From Virgibacillus subterraneus (GTDB lineage: Bacteria; Bacillota; Bacilli; Bacillales; Amphibacillaceae), in contig NZ_FOEH01000001.1 in assembly GCF_900110695.1 (NCBI RefSeq), positions 1,116,001 to 1,180,000 of the forward strand: a stretch of 64,000 nt of DNA. The letters are read 5' to 3'. This document shows positions 15,416 to 24,040 of the stretch, piece after piece. Position 1 is the stretch's first letter; every line of letters starts with the position of its first letter. The translations under genes and the position numbers were made by a program. Below the pieces are notes generated by a model. The model was given only the letters and a program-made list of their open reading frames with translations, was not told the DNA's origin and did no database searches.

Positions 15416-16258
15416 ATGAAAGTCGCTGTAATGACTGATAGTACGGCATATATATCTGATTCACTGAAAGATAAGCATAATATTCATGTCGTCCCGTTAA
15501 GTGTCATGTTTGAAAATACAACGTACCGTGAGTCAATAGATATTACAACAAATGAATTTTACCAGAAGGTCAAGGAATCGGAGAGCCTGCCAAAAACCTC
15601 ACAGCCTTCAATCGGGGCTGTTGCAGATAAATTCGAAGAACTTGCTAAGGATTACGATGCAGTTATAGCCATCCATTTATCGAGTGGAATTAGTGGGACA
15701 TACCAAACTGTTGTCAGTGGCGGAGAGATGGCTAAAGGAATAGAAGTTTATCCGTTTGATTCGGAGCTCAGCGCCATGGCACAGGGTTTTTATGTGCTGG
15801 AAGCGGCAGAAATGGCTGAGGCTGGAAAAGCACCCGAAGAAATTATCCATCGTCTCGAAGAAATTAAACAAAGTATTCGGGCATATTTTATGGTGGATGA
15901 TTTAAGTCATTTGCAGCGCGGTGGTCGTTTAAATGGCGCACAGGCAATCGTTGGAAGTTTACTGCAGGTTAAACCAGTTCTTCATTTTGTTGATAAAAAG
16001 ATCGTTCCTTTTGAAAAAATTCGCACACGAAAAAAGGCATTAAATCGAATTATTGGTATGCTTGAGGATGATGCTAAGCAAGGTAAAAACCTAAAGGTAG
16101 CTTTCATTCACGCTAATGATGAGCAAGGCGCAATTGATTTAAAAAATAGTATGGATTCTATGTATCCAAATATTGATAGTATGATAAGCTACTTCGGTCC
16201 TGTAATCGGCACACACCTTGGTGAAGGTGCCATTGGCGTTAGTTGGTATAAGAAATAA
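15416..16258 (+). CDS. degV: DegV-family fatty-acid-binding protein
   Basis: DegV/FakB proteins bind a fatty acid and present it to the FakA kinase for use in phospholipid synthesis. The 280-aa product has the family features: MTDSTAYIS (5-13), the KTSQPS motif (about 60-65) of the fatty-acid head pocket, SSGISGTYQ (about 89-97) and DLSHLQRGGR (about 161-170). The ATG at 15416 follows GAGGAGAAGG. Its position between degU and comFA is the B. subtilis order. No membrane or signal segment. Confidence 0.94.
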   Translation: MKVAVMTDSTAYISDSLKDKHNIHVVPLSVMFENTTYRESIDITTNEFYQKVKESESLPKTSQPSIGAVADKFEELAKDYDAVIAIHLSSGISGTYQTVVSGGEMAKGIEVYPFDSELSAMAQGFYVLEAAEMAEAGKAPEEIIHRLEEIKQSIRAYFMVDDLSHLQRGGRLNGAQAIVGSLLQVKPVLHFVDKKIVPFEKIRTRKKALNRIIGMLEDDAKQGKNLKVAFIHANDEQGAIDLKNSMDSMYPNIDSMISYFGPVIGTHLGEGAIGVSWYKK

Positions 16259-16273
16259 TAATTTATTTCATAG

Positions 16274-16300
16274 CTGCCAGTCTCCTCGACTGGTAGGCTC
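16274..16300 (+). terminator. weak hairpin after degV
   Basis: CTGCCAGTC and GACTGGTAG pair around TCCTC, but only a short, broken T tract follows, so some read-through into comFA is likely. No AAAA-N5-TTTT pair of the ComK-box type was seen between here and comFA. Confidence 0.4.
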
Positions 16301-16338
16301 TTATTCCGCTTTATCCTCTAAAGAAGGAGTGTTAGTCC

Positions 16339-17718
16339 ATGTTTTACAACCCCGACAATGAATCTATCAACCGCTATTCAGGAAAACTTTTATTAAGAAG
16401 AGAAATCCCTGTAGATGAAGCCACATTTAAGCAACTTCTTCATAGTTCTTTCTTCACACCTAGGTCTTCGATAAAAAAGAAATATTATCAATATCAGTGT
16501 CAGCGATGTGGTAACTGTAAACGGTCTTTATTCGGTAGTATCCCCTGTAACAATTGCGAAAAAACACATTTATATTGCCGAAAATGCATTGAAATGGGAC
16601 GTGTAATGGAATGTGAACCGTTATATGAATGGACTGGTCCAAAGGTTAAATGGCCTGCTCATATTAATGCATGTACATGGAAAGGAGAACTAACAGAAGT
16701 ACAGCAAAAGGCTGCTGACCGTATTACAGAAGCAATTTGCAATAAAGAGAATGAATTACTTGTATGGGCTGTTTGTGGTGCAGGTAAGACAGAAATGCTT
16801 TTTCCAGGAATCGCCGAGTCGTTAAAGCGTGGTAAGCGTATTTGTGTCGCTACACCACGAACAGATGTCGTGCGTGAATTGCTGCCAAGGCTACGTGAAG
16901 CTTTTTCAGGTACCTATGTCCAAGGTCTTTATGGTGGTAGCCGTGAGACTGATGGAGCAGCTCAACTCGTAATTGCAACAACACACCAGCTGTTACGGTT
17001 TAAGAATGCCTTTGATGTCATCATCATTGATGAGATTGATGCATTTCCATATCATGCCGATAAATCCCTTTCGTATGCTGCTAATCGTTCAAAAAGAGAA
17101 GATTCAAATACGACCATTTATCTAACTGCAACTCCACGACAGAAACATCAAATTCTAATTGCCCACAAGAAACTCCAGCATATATTCGTTCCAAGTCGTT
17201 TTCATGGCTATCCATTGCCAGTACCTGCTTTTCATATGTGCTATTCTTTGCAAAAGGATATGAAAAGCTTCCAGCCCCCAAAACCTTTTTTCAAATGGTA
17301 TGCTCACCGGAAAACTCCAGATCACCAATTATTAATCTTTGTACCAACAATTATACTCGCAGAAAAACTGTACAAGAACCTGCTACAAATACTAGATGAT
17401 AATGTAGTCGCTGTTCATGCATCTGACAGTAATCGCGAAGAAAAAATCCGGCAATTTAGAAATAAACAAATTAGGATATTAGTTACAACAACTATTTTGG
17501 AACGTGGTGTGACGTTTCCAGCGGTTGATGTGGTGGTATTTGATGCGGGCCATACAGTCTTTGATGAGGCAGCGCTAGTTCAAATAGCAGGAAGAGCAGG
17601 CAGAAGTCCTAAGGATCCGACAGGGGAAGTGGTCTTTTTTCATAATGGTAAAACAGAAGCAATGGTACAAGCGGTCCGTTCCATTCAAACGATGAACAAA
17701 CGGGGAGGATTTCGTTAA
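16339..17718 (+). CDS. comFA: competence ATPase/helicase ComFA
   Basis: A membrane-associated DEAD-like ATPase that drives single-stranded DNA uptake in transformation. The 459-aa protein has an N-terminal zinc finger (Cys pairs near 54/57, 70/73 and 80/83), Walker A AVCGAGKTEM (Lys150), the DEID box at 231-234, SAT-like TATP near 262, and C-terminal helicase motifs ending in QIAGRAGRSPKDPTGEV. Length equals that of B. subtilis ComFA. ATG at 16339, GAAGGAG upstream. comFC follows after one base; comFB, which lies between them in B. subtilis, is missing. Confidence 0.96.
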   Translation: MFYNPDNESINRYSGKLLLRREIPVDEATFKQLLHSSFFTPRSSIKKKYYQYQCQRCGNCKRSLFGSIPCNNCEKTHLYCRKCIEMGRVMECEPLYEWTGPKVKWPAHINACTWKGELTEVQQKAADRITEAICNKENELLVWAVCGAGKTEMLFPGIAESLKRGKRICVATPRTDVVRELLPRLREAFSGTYVQGLYGGSRETDGAAQLVIATTHQLLRFKNAFDVIIIDEIDAFPYHADKSLSYAANRSKREDSNTTIYLTATPRQKHQILIAHKKLQHIFVPSRFHGYPLPVPAFHMCYSLQKDMKSFQPPKPFFKWYAHRKTPDHQLLIFVPTIILAEKLYKNLLQILDDNVVAVHASDSNREEKIRQFRNKQIRILVTTTILERGVTFPAVDVVVFDAGHTVFDEAALVQIAGRAGRSPKDPTGEVVFFHNGKTEAMVQAVRSIQTMNKRGGFR

Positions 17719-17719
17719 G

Positions 17720-18403
17720 ATGAATTGTCTATGGTGTGATGCTGAAATTATTCCCGAAATAAATTGGGAAAACTTGTTTACTTTATCCAAACCGAAGAAT
17801 TTATGTTCAGATTGTGAGAAGAAGTTCTCTATATTGGAAGGAAAGCGATGCAGAAAATGCAGCCGCACTAGTGAAGAGCCATTTTGTTTAGATTGCAAAA
17901 GATGGGACGTACATGGGGAAAATGACGATCCACTAGTATTGAATTTCTCGGTTTTTAATTATAACGAGCAGATGCAGGATATGATCTCAAGGTGGAAATA
18001 TCGTGGGGATTATTGTATTGGTAATTCTTTTAAAAGGTATTATACAAAAGCATTTGATCAGGAATTTACTTATTTACCAAAAGATACAATTGCTGTTCCA
18101 ATCCCTTTAAGCGATGAGCGTATGAAGGAACGAGGGTTTAACCAGTCACTGCAGCTCGCAAGTTTCTTACCACTAGAAACTTGCGAATTGCTTACCCGTG
18201 TTCATGGTGAAAAACAATCCAAAAAAACACGAAAAGAACGTATCTCGACGTTGAATCCATTTAAAATAATGAAAACTATAAACAAACCAGTCATTCTTAC
18301 CGATGATATATATACAACAGGGTCTACGTTGCGTCATGCTGCATCGCTATTAAAGGAGAAGGGATGCCCAACAGTTTATGCCCTGACACTAGTTCGTGGG
18401 TAG
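17720..18403 (+). CDS. comFC: competence phosphoribosyltransferase-like protein ComFC
   Basis: The 227-aa protein has an N-terminal double zinc ribbon (CLWC, CSDC, CRKC, CLDC within the first 60 residues) and a C-terminal PRTase domain with the PRPP-binding loop VILTDDIYTTGST (about 189-201). ComFC works with ComFA in natural transformation. It starts one base after the comFA stop, and GGGGAGG at the end of comFA serves as ribosome site, so the two are co-translated. Presence of comFA and comFC suggests, but does not prove, competence. Confidence 0.95.
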   Translation: MNCLWCDAEIIPEINWENLFTLSKPKNLCSDCEKKFSILEGKRCRKCSRTSEEPFCLDCKRWDVHGENDDPLVLNFSVFNYNEQMQDMISRWKYRGDYCIGNSFKRYYTKAFDQEFTYLPKDTIAVPIPLSDERMKERGFNQSLQLASFLPLETCELLTRVHGEKQSKKTRKERISTLNPFKIMKTINKPVILTDDIYTTGSTLRHAASLLKEKGCPTVYALTLVRG

Positions 18404-18439
18404 CGGATGGTGTTATTATATAATAGGGGGGGAGTTACA

Positions 18440-18853
18440 ATGGCTGAACTAGCAAATTGCTCTCGCTGCCAGGCGGTTTTTGTGAAAACTATTCGAGATG
18501 TTTGTCAATCATGCTATAAAGAAGAAGAAAGAGCATTTGAAACAGTATACCGTTTTTTAAGTGTACGAAAAAACAGAGAAGCAACGATGATGGAGATTGT
18601 TAAGGCTACAGAGGTGAATGAAAATCTCATTATTAAATTCATTAAAGAAAAGCGATTGCGAACATCACAGTTTCCAAAATTAGCCTATCCATGTGAACGA
18701 TGTGGCGTTGATATAATTCATGGAAGATTGTGCGGCGATTGTTCTGATGATATTAAAAGTGGTTTAGAGTATTATGATAAAATGGAAAGTCAAGCAAACG
18801 AGAAGGAAGAAAAGGCAAATATTTACTATACATATGAGAACCGTAAAAAATAA
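18440..18853 (+). CDS. yvyF: flagellar operon protein YvyF
   Basis: A conserved protein of flagellar operons (TIGR03826 family). I take the ATG at 18440, 7 bp after GGGGGGAG, giving 137 aa close to B. subtilis YvyF; the longer frame from 18407 has no ribosome site. It has an N-terminal CxxC..CxxC ribbon (CSRCQ, CQSC), a middle region that looks like a small winged helix (MMEIVKATEVNENLIIKFI) and a second ribbon (CERCG, CGDC). It may act as a regulator, but the exact role is not known. Confidence 0.9.
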   Translation: MAELANCSRCQAVFVKTIRDVCQSCYKEEERAFETVYRFLSVRKNREATMMEIVKATEVNENLIIKFIKEKRLRTSQFPKLAYPCERCGVDIIHGRLCGDCSDDIKSGLEYYDKMESQANEKEEKANIYYTYENRKK

Positions 18854-18864
18854 TCGCATATAGC

Positions 18865-18891
18865 TTTAAGAAACATAAAATCTGCCGATAT
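18865..18891 (+). promoter_or_regulatory. sigma-D promoter of the flgM operon
   Basis: A perfect GCCGATAT -10 element (18884-18891) lies 70 bp before flgM. The -35 is weak (TTTA/TTAA at 18865-18869, spacing 14-15). Confidence 0.7.
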
Positions 18892-18961
18892 AAAAAGTAA
18901 GATATATATATACATGAATTGATAATATAATGAATTGTAACCGAAAAAATGAGGTGATTTA

Positions 18962-19225
18962 ATGAAAATTAATGGTCCAAACCAAACAAATTTTAACCCA
19001 TATAAAAATCAACTGCAAAAACAGATGGACTACTCCAAAGATATCAATAAAAAAGATCAGCTCGAAATCTCGAATCAAGCTAAGGAAATGCTTCAAAATG
19101 AGAAACCAAGTGAGAAACGTGCCGCATATGTTCAAAACATTAAAGATGCAGTAGATGCTGGAGAATATCAAGTCAATCATGAGAAAACAGCACAAAAAAT
19201 GGTTGATTTCTGGTCGAAGCAATAG
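18962..19225 (+). CDS. flgM: anti-sigma-D factor FlgM
   Basis: FlgM holds sigma-D (SigD) inactive until the hook-basal body is complete. The 87-aa protein starts MKINGPNQTNFNPY like its B. subtilis relative and has the C-terminal sigma-binding helices (RAAYVQNIKDAVDAGEYQV, KTAQKMVDFW). The ATG at 18962 follows GAGGTG. A sigma-D promoter upstream gives the known feedback loop. flgN follows after 17 bp. Confidence 0.95.
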   Translation: MKINGPNQTNFNPYKNQLQKQMDYSKDINKKDQLEISNQAKEMLQNEKPSEKRAAYVQNIKDAVDAGEYQVNHEKTAQKMVDFWSKQ

Positions 19226-19242
19226 TAAAGGAGGACATCAAA

Positions 19243-19731
19243 TTGTCCGTTCAACCGATAATACAATCATTGGAAAAATTGATTGGTCTGCATGAATCAC
19301 TCCTTGAGATTTCTAAGCAGAAAACAGCAGTTGTGAAAGAGGGTTCCGTCGAGAGCCTACAACCCCTTCTTTTGAAAGAGCGCAAACATGTCCAAGCGTT
19401 AGAACAAGCTGAGGTTAAGCGTCAAAAAGAAGTTGAGGACTGGGTTGCCCAGCACAATGCTAATCTGGAAAATGCAACTATCACTGGTATTCTTGAGGTT
19501 ATAAATGATGAACAAACCAAAAATGAATTGGAACAAATAACAATTACATTAACTAAAACAATTACTGAATTAAAACAGCAGGAGCAACTGAATCAATCGC
19601 TAATCCAGCAATCAATGCAATTTGTCGAACTATCGCTCAACATGATGAAACCCTCTATTCGTAATCTGAACTACGGTGGAAACAAATCATCTGATTCTGC
19701 AGAGCGTTCTGTTTTCGATTCAAAAGCATAA
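19243..19731 (+). CDS. flgN: flagellar chaperone FlgN
   Basis: A cytosolic chaperone for the hook-filament junction proteins FlgK and FlgL, encoded just upstream of both. The 162-aa protein is almost all helix and rich in Gln and Glu, with the FlgN-type start VQPIIQSLEKLIGLHESLLEISKQK (split here by one register). The start is TTG at 19243, 7 bp after AAGGAGG. B. subtilis name YvyG. The sequence family is weakly conserved, and assignment leans on order. Confidence 0.9.
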   Translation: MSVQPIIQSLEKLIGLHESLLEISKQKTAVVKEGSVESLQPLLLKERKHVQALEQAEVKRQKEVEDWVAQHNANLENATITGILEVINDEQTKNELEQITITLTKTITELKQQEQLNQSLIQQSMQFVELSLNMMKPSIRNLNYGGNKSSDSAERSVFDSKA

Positions 19732-19764
19732 ACAGGAGCGAATAACGATCGGAGGGAGTAAGCA

Positions 19765-21303
19765 ATGAGTACTTTTCATGGGTTAGAAATGGCTAAGCAA
19801 GCTTTATCTGCACAGCAATCAGCACTATATACAACTGGACACAATATCTCCAATGCAAATACAGAAGGGTATTCCAGACAGCGTGTAAATTTTGAAACGA
19901 CATCACCATTTCCAGCTGCTTCACGGAATCGTCCGGAGATACCTGGTCAAATGGGTACAGGTGTGGAAGCTGGGTCGGTACAACGGGTCCGAAATCAATT
20001 TCTGGATTATCAATATCGTGCAGAAAATAGTAAATCCCATTATTGGGACACAAAAGCAGATGCTCTTAGTAAGATGGAAGGGCTGCTGAATGAACCATCT
20101 GAGAATGGATTGAATAAAACGATGGACAAGTTTTGGCAATCACTTCAGGATTTATCGGTTAACCCCGAAAATACTGGGGCACGATCTGTTGTCGCACAAA
20201 GAGGGCTTGCAGTAGCAGAAACCTTTAACTATATGTCTGATTCATTAGGAACGATGCGAACTGATTTGAAGGATCAAATTGATGTTAAAGTCAAAGACGC
20301 GAACTCTATTTCTGACCAGATCAATTCATTGAATAAACAAATTAAGAATATAGAGACACACGGTTCCTTGGCAAATGACCTTTATGATGAGCGTGACCGT
20401 TTAGTTGATGAGTTATCAGGAATCGTTAATATCGAGGTGTCCTATTCAAAAAGCAGCGATGCCGCTCTTGACACTGCAGATGGATTGGCAACTATTAAAC
20501 TTGCAGATGAAAGTGGCAAACCACTGGGTTCAACTCTGGTTAATGGTGATTTATCACAAGGTGATCTGAGTTTTAATGAAATAAACGTTAAGGTAACAGA
20601 TGACGCTGTTGAAACAATCAGTGCTGATGGCGAAACCTATACAGCAACAGAATTCACTTCACAAGGATCACTTAAAGGGTTTATTGAATCATATGGTTTT
20701 ACGGATGGCGTAGATAATGCAGGTAATACTGTTGTTAAAGGTGAATACCCTGATATGCTGGCAGATTTGGATAAAATGGCTAAAGCATTTGCTGATGAAT
20801 TCAACGATGTTCATAATGATGGTGCGAATTTAAATGGAGAACAGGGTACCGCTCAATTTTTTCAAAATGCGGATGATGAAACTGCTGCCAATATAACAGC
20901 TGGAAATATCACCGTGAGTGAAACGATATTGAATAATCCAGATGAAATAGCTGCGAGTAATGGTGGTGGTTCTGGAAATGGCGAAAATGCTTCCGATTTA
21001 GCTGATATATTTGATGCAGAAAATGGCGATCTAGATAATGCTTCTGTTAGAAGTTACTATGAATCTATTATTGGTGATATGGGTGTAAACGCTCAAAAAG
21101 CTAATAGTATGGTAGAAAACTCTGGAATACTAAGATCACAAGTAGAAGATCAACGAATGTCGGTTAGTTCTGTTTCATTGGATGAAGAAATGAGTAACAT
21201 GATTAAGTTCCAGCATGCGTATAGTGCAGCTGCCCGCAGCATGACAGCTGTAGATGAAATGATTGATCGTGTTATTAATAATATGGGATTAGTAGGAAGG
21301 TAG
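19765..21303 (+). CDS. flgK: flagellar hook-filament junction protein FlgK (HAP1)
   Basis: Joins hook and filament. The 512-aa protein has the classic N-terminal rod/hook motif (LEMAKQALSAQQSAL, then NISNANTEGYSRQ, about 7-41) and the C-terminal D0 helix ending in MTAVDEMIDRVINNMGLVGR. A central variable region (about 215-420) is acidic and includes a Gly/Asn-rich stretch near 393-405. The ATG at 19765 follows GGAGGGAG. flgL follows after 10 bp. Confidence 0.97.
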   Translation: MSTFHGLEMAKQALSAQQSALYTTGHNISNANTEGYSRQRVNFETTSPFPAASRNRPEIPGQMGTGVEAGSVQRVRNQFLDYQYRAENSKSHYWDTKADALSKMEGLLNEPSENGLNKTMDKFWQSLQDLSVNPENTGARSVVAQRGLAVAETFNYMSDSLGTMRTDLKDQIDVKVKDANSISDQINSLNKQIKNIETHGSLANDLYDERDRLVDELSGIVNIEVSYSKSSDAALDTADGLATIKLADESGKPLGSTLVNGDLSQGDLSFNEINVKVTDDAVETISADGETYTATEFTSQGSLKGFIESYGFTDGVDNAGNTVVKGEYPDMLADLDKMAKAFADEFNDVHNDGANLNGEQGTAQFFQNADDETAANITAGNITVSETILNNPDEIAASNGGGSGNGENASDLADIFDAENGDLDNASVRSYYESIIGDMGVNAQKANSMVENSGILRSQVEDQRMSVSSVSLDEEMSNMIKFQHAYSAAARSMTAVDEMIDRVINNMGLVGR

Positions 21304-21313
21304 GTAAGTATTG

Positions 21314-22219
21314 ATGCGAATTACACAAGGTATGCTTTCGAATAATATGCTTAATAACTTGTCGAACAGTTACTCCAAAATGAATACGTATATGAATCAG
21401 TTATCTACGGGTAAAAAAATCAACAAGCCCTCTGATGATCCTGTAATCGCAATGAAAGGGATGAGCTACCGGACAGAGTTGAAGGAAGTTGAACAATATC
21501 AACGGAACACGAATGAAGTTCATAATTGGATGGACAACTCAGATGCTGCATTGGATAAAACCACCCAAGCACTGCAAAAGTTACGGGAATTAGCTGTTCA
21601 GGCAAGTAATGATACATACGACGATGGACAACGTGAAAACATTATGGAAGAGGCAGAACAGTTAAAAGAGCATCTTGTTGATATTGCTAATACGGAGGTC
21701 AATGGTAAATATATTTTTAATGGGACATCAACTGATACAAAACCAGTTACCACTAACGAGAATGGTGACATTACAAAAATTGCGATTAATTCAGATCCAG
21801 TTATGATTGAAGTTGCAAATGGGACTAAATTACAAGCAAATGTTGATGCAGGAAGCGTATTTGCTGGGGATCCAGATAGTGCTGGTGATATGTTTGGTGA
21901 AATTGACACATTTATTAATGCGCTTGCTGATGGTAAAGATCAATCTGCAATTGAAGATAGTATTAAATCCCTTGATGCAAACATTGATAATGTCGTTAAT
22001 GCCCGTGCAGACCTTGGCGCACGAATGAATAGATTGGAATTAGTGGAAAATAGGTTAAGCGAACAAGAAGTAATTGCTACCCAAACAATGTCTGAAAACG
22101 AAGATATCGACTATGAGAAGGTAATTACTAAACTGACATCACAGGAAAGTATACATCGCGCTGCCTTATCAGCTGGATCGAGAATAATTCAACCTACACT
22201 AATGGATTTTTTACGCTAA
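21314..22219 (+). CDS. flgL: flagellar hook-filament junction protein FlgL (HAP3)
   Basis: Second junction protein, related to flagellin. The 301-aa product starts MRITQGMLSNNMLNNLSNSY and has the flagellin-like STGKKINKPSDDP motif (about 33-45) and a C-terminal helix ending LSAGSRIIQPTLMDFLR. The ATG at 21314 is preferred to the TTG just before it; the upstream AGGTAAG/GGAAGG serves as ribosome site. A terminator-like hairpin follows. Confidence 0.96.
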   Translation: MRITQGMLSNNMLNNLSNSYSKMNTYMNQLSTGKKINKPSDDPVIAMKGMSYRTELKEVEQYQRNTNEVHNWMDNSDAALDKTTQALQKLRELAVQASNDTYDDGQRENIMEEAEQLKEHLVDIANTEVNGKYIFNGTSTDTKPVTTNENGDITKIAINSDPVMIEVANGTKLQANVDAGSVFAGDPDSAGDMFGEIDTFINALADGKDQSAIEDSIKSLDANIDNVVNARADLGARMNRLELVENRLSEQEVIATQTMSENEDIDYEKVITKLTSQESIHRAALSAGSRIIQPTLMDFLR

Positions 22220-22228
22220 TTAGTTTGC

Positions 22229-22260
22229 AAGCCCTGGCCTTTATGGTACAGGGCTTTATT
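22229..22260 (+). terminator. hairpin after flgL
   Basis: AGCCCTG (22230-22236) pairs with CAGGGCT (22249-22255), followed by TTATT. It may partly end the flgM-flgL transcript. Confidence 0.6.
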
Positions 22261-22304
22261 AACAGTAATGAAAGTTTCTAAAAAACTAGTCAAGGATTGA
22301 TGAT

Positions 22305-22877
22305 ATGGAACTACCACAAATACGAATGGAATCGCAAATGGCACGTATACAAATTCAACAAATAGCTGGAAAACAGGAAATTCAGCAACCACAGGCTCAA
22401 ATTTCGATTCAACAGCCTAAAGCCGAAGTTTCCATGAGGACGACACCCTCTAAGTTAAGCATTGATCAGACACAAGCCTGGGAGGACATGGGTCTAATGC
22501 ATATTTCTAAACGAATAGAAAAGTTTGCAAATGACGGTCGCCAAGGATTGCTAGAAGGTATCGCTCGGAGGGTTCAACAAGGTGCAGAGCTTATGAAGAT
22601 CGAGAATGATGGCAATCCAATTGTGAACCAAGCTGTAACAAATGCACACGACCAAATGAAGCAATTAGGCATTAAATTTATTCCATCACATTTTGCTGTT
22701 AAAATTCATTATCAACCATCTGAATTAAAAATTGATACGGAAGTAAACCAACCAATTATTAACAATAAACCACAAATGCCGATTATCAATTACCAGCCTG
22801 GGGAAGTATCAACGAGTATGAAGCAATATCAGGATCTGCAAATAGATTTTATTAACCTATTCTCCGAATCTGCTTAA
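22305..22877 (+). CDS. yviE: flagellar-region protein YviE (DUF6470 type)
   Basis: A conserved protein of unknown role found between flgL and fliW in Bacilli. The 190-aa product is rich in Gln and Pro at the N-terminus (IQQIAGKQEIQQPQAQISIQ) and has the conserved GLMHISKRIEKFANDGRQ and LLEGIARRVQQGAELMKIEN helices, then a beta-rich C-terminal part with repeated QPxI turns. ATG at 22305 with AAGGAT upstream. Assignment rests on these stretches and order. Confidence 0.85.
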   Translation: MELPQIRMESQMARIQIQQIAGKQEIQQPQAQISIQQPKAEVSMRTTPSKLSIDQTQAWEDMGLMHISKRIEKFANDGRQGLLEGIARRVQQGAELMKIENDGNPIVNQAVTNAHDQMKQLGIKFIPSHFAVKIHYQPSELKIDTEVNQPIINNKPQMPIINYQPGEVSTSMKQYQDLQIDFINLFSESA

Positions 22878-22898
22878 GAAAGGATGTTTAAAAATAAT

Positions 22899-23348
22899 AT
22901 GAAAATAGAGACCAAATATTTAGGTGACATGGAAATAGTAGATAGTAGGGTTATCCAATTTCCATCAGGTTTACCTGGGTTTATTGATGAAACAAAGTTT
23001 GTATTACTGGACTTGCCAGATAATGCATCCTTTCAAATCATGCAATCAATTATCACTCCTAGTATCGCGTTCATTGTTACAAATCCATATCAATTTTATC
23101 AGAACTATGTAATCGACTTGGACGAGGGTATTATTGATAATCTGCAAATTGAAGATGATAAAGATGTGATTGTATTGGTTATTGTGACGGTAAAGGATCC
23201 ATTCAATACAAGTACAATAAACTTAAAGGCACCAATAATTATTAATTCACAAACGAAACAAGGGAAGCAATATATTTTAAATGTGGATGAATACCCATCC
23301 AAGGCTGCAATTGCTCCATCAGCTTCCTCCACTGGGAAAGGGGAATAA
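22899..23348 (+). CDS. fliW: flagellar assembly factor FliW
   Basis: FliW binds and inhibits CsrA and is itself sequestered by flagellin, forming a homeostatic loop for flagellin translation. I prefer the ATG at 22899 (149 aa, start [14 protein letters not shown]), since AAAGGAT at 22879 lies at a workable distance; the ATG at 22884 overlaps that site. The family signature FPSGLPGF (about 20-27) is present. The C-terminus ends in a flexible Ser/Ala-rich tail. csrA follows after 2 bp. Confidence 0.95.
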   Translation: MKIETKYLGDMEIVDSRVIQFPSGLPGFIDETKFVLLDLPDNASFQIMQSIITPSIAFIVTNPYQFYQNYVIDLDEGIIDNLQIEDDKDVIVLVIVTVKDPFNTSTINLKAPIIINSQTKQGKQYILNVDEYPSKAAIAPSASSTGKGE

Positions 23349-23350
23349 CG

Positions 23351-23581
23351 ATGCTTGTACTTACCAGAAAGCAGAATGAGTCAATCCAAATTGGCGATGA
23401 TATTGAGATCAAAGTGTTGGCAATTGATGGTGATCAGATAAAACTAGGAATTGATGCGCCAAAGTCCATAGATATCCACCGAAAGGAAGTTTACTTGGAT
23501 ATTCAGAACCAGAATAACGAAGCAGTTAATGTTTCACAGGATATTCTTAAATTGCTGGAGAGTAAAAACAAAGATAGTTAA
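23351..23581 (+). CDS. csrA: carbon storage/translation regulator CsrA
   Basis: An RNA-binding dimer that blocks ribosome sites, in Bacillus mainly that of hag (flagellin). The 76-aa protein starts [15 protein letters not shown] and has the conserved [16 protein letters not shown] and [10 protein letters not shown] stretches. ATG at 23351 after GGGGAA, 2 bp beyond fliW. In B. subtilis hag follows csrA directly; here a 94-bp gap leads straight to flaG, so the main known target is elsewhere. Confidence 0.97.
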   Translation: MLVLTRKQNESIQIGDDIEIKVLAIDGDQIKLGIDAPKSIDIHRKEVYLDIQNQNNEAVNVSQDILKLLESKNKDS

Positions 23582-23609
23582 TAGCATATATAAATTCTCA
23601 CTCAAACCT

Positions 23610-23636
23610 TAACATTACATAACTTTATTCCGATAT
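23610..23636 (+). promoter_or_regulatory. sigma-D-like promoter before flaG
   Basis: TAAC (23610-23613), a 15-bp spacer and TCCGATAT (23629-23636) match TAAA-N15-GCCGATAT with one mismatch per box, 40 bp before flaG. Confidence 0.5.
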
Positions 23637-23675
23637 AAATAGAAAATAGAATAAATACGAGGAGTTGCTTGGGCA

Positions 23676-24026
23676 ATGAAGTTAGAAAATGCACTAACAG
23701 GTGCTCATCCCTTGCAAAATGAGAAATTCAGCAGGCAAATGTCAGCAGCAAAGGATAAAGTGGCTGAAAAGAAAACCGCTTTACATGATGAAGAAGTCAT
23801 TAATACTGATAAAGTCAAGACAGTAGTTGATAAATTGAATGAATTTACCGAGTCACTGCGAACAGATTTAAAGTTCGAATATCATGAAAAATTAAATGAA
23901 TATTATGTAACGGTTGTAAACCCTCTGACAGATGAGGTCATTAAGGAAATTCCACCTAAGAACATGCTTGATATGTATGCAGCGATGGCAGAGTTCATGG
24001 GAATTCTGGTGGATGAAAAGATTTAA
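23676..24026 (+). CDS. flaG: flagellar protein FlaG
   Basis: FlaG-family protein (YvyC in B. subtilis), linked to filament length. The 116-aa product has a variable helical N-terminus and the conserved C-terminal FlaG domain (LKFEYHEKLNEYYVTVV, EVIKEIPPKNMLDMYAAM, about 65-107). ATG at 23676 behind GAGGAG. First gene of the flaG-fliD-fliS-fliT group. Confidence 0.93.
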   Translation: MKLENALTGAHPLQNEKFSRQMSAAKDKVAEKKTALHDEEVINTDKVKTVVDKLNEFTESLRTDLKFEYHEKLNEYYVTVVNPLTDEVIKEIPPKNMLDMYAAMAEFMGILVDEKI

Positions 24027-24040
24027 AGGAGTTGTATGTT

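Noticed and set aside
16259-16338. ComK box before comFA
   Set aside because: No AAAA-N5-TTTT pair is present; comFA is probably read from upstream or from another type of promoter.
18959-19222. Minus-strand frame opposite flgM
   Set aside because: It is the antisense shadow of flgM, with no ribosome site.
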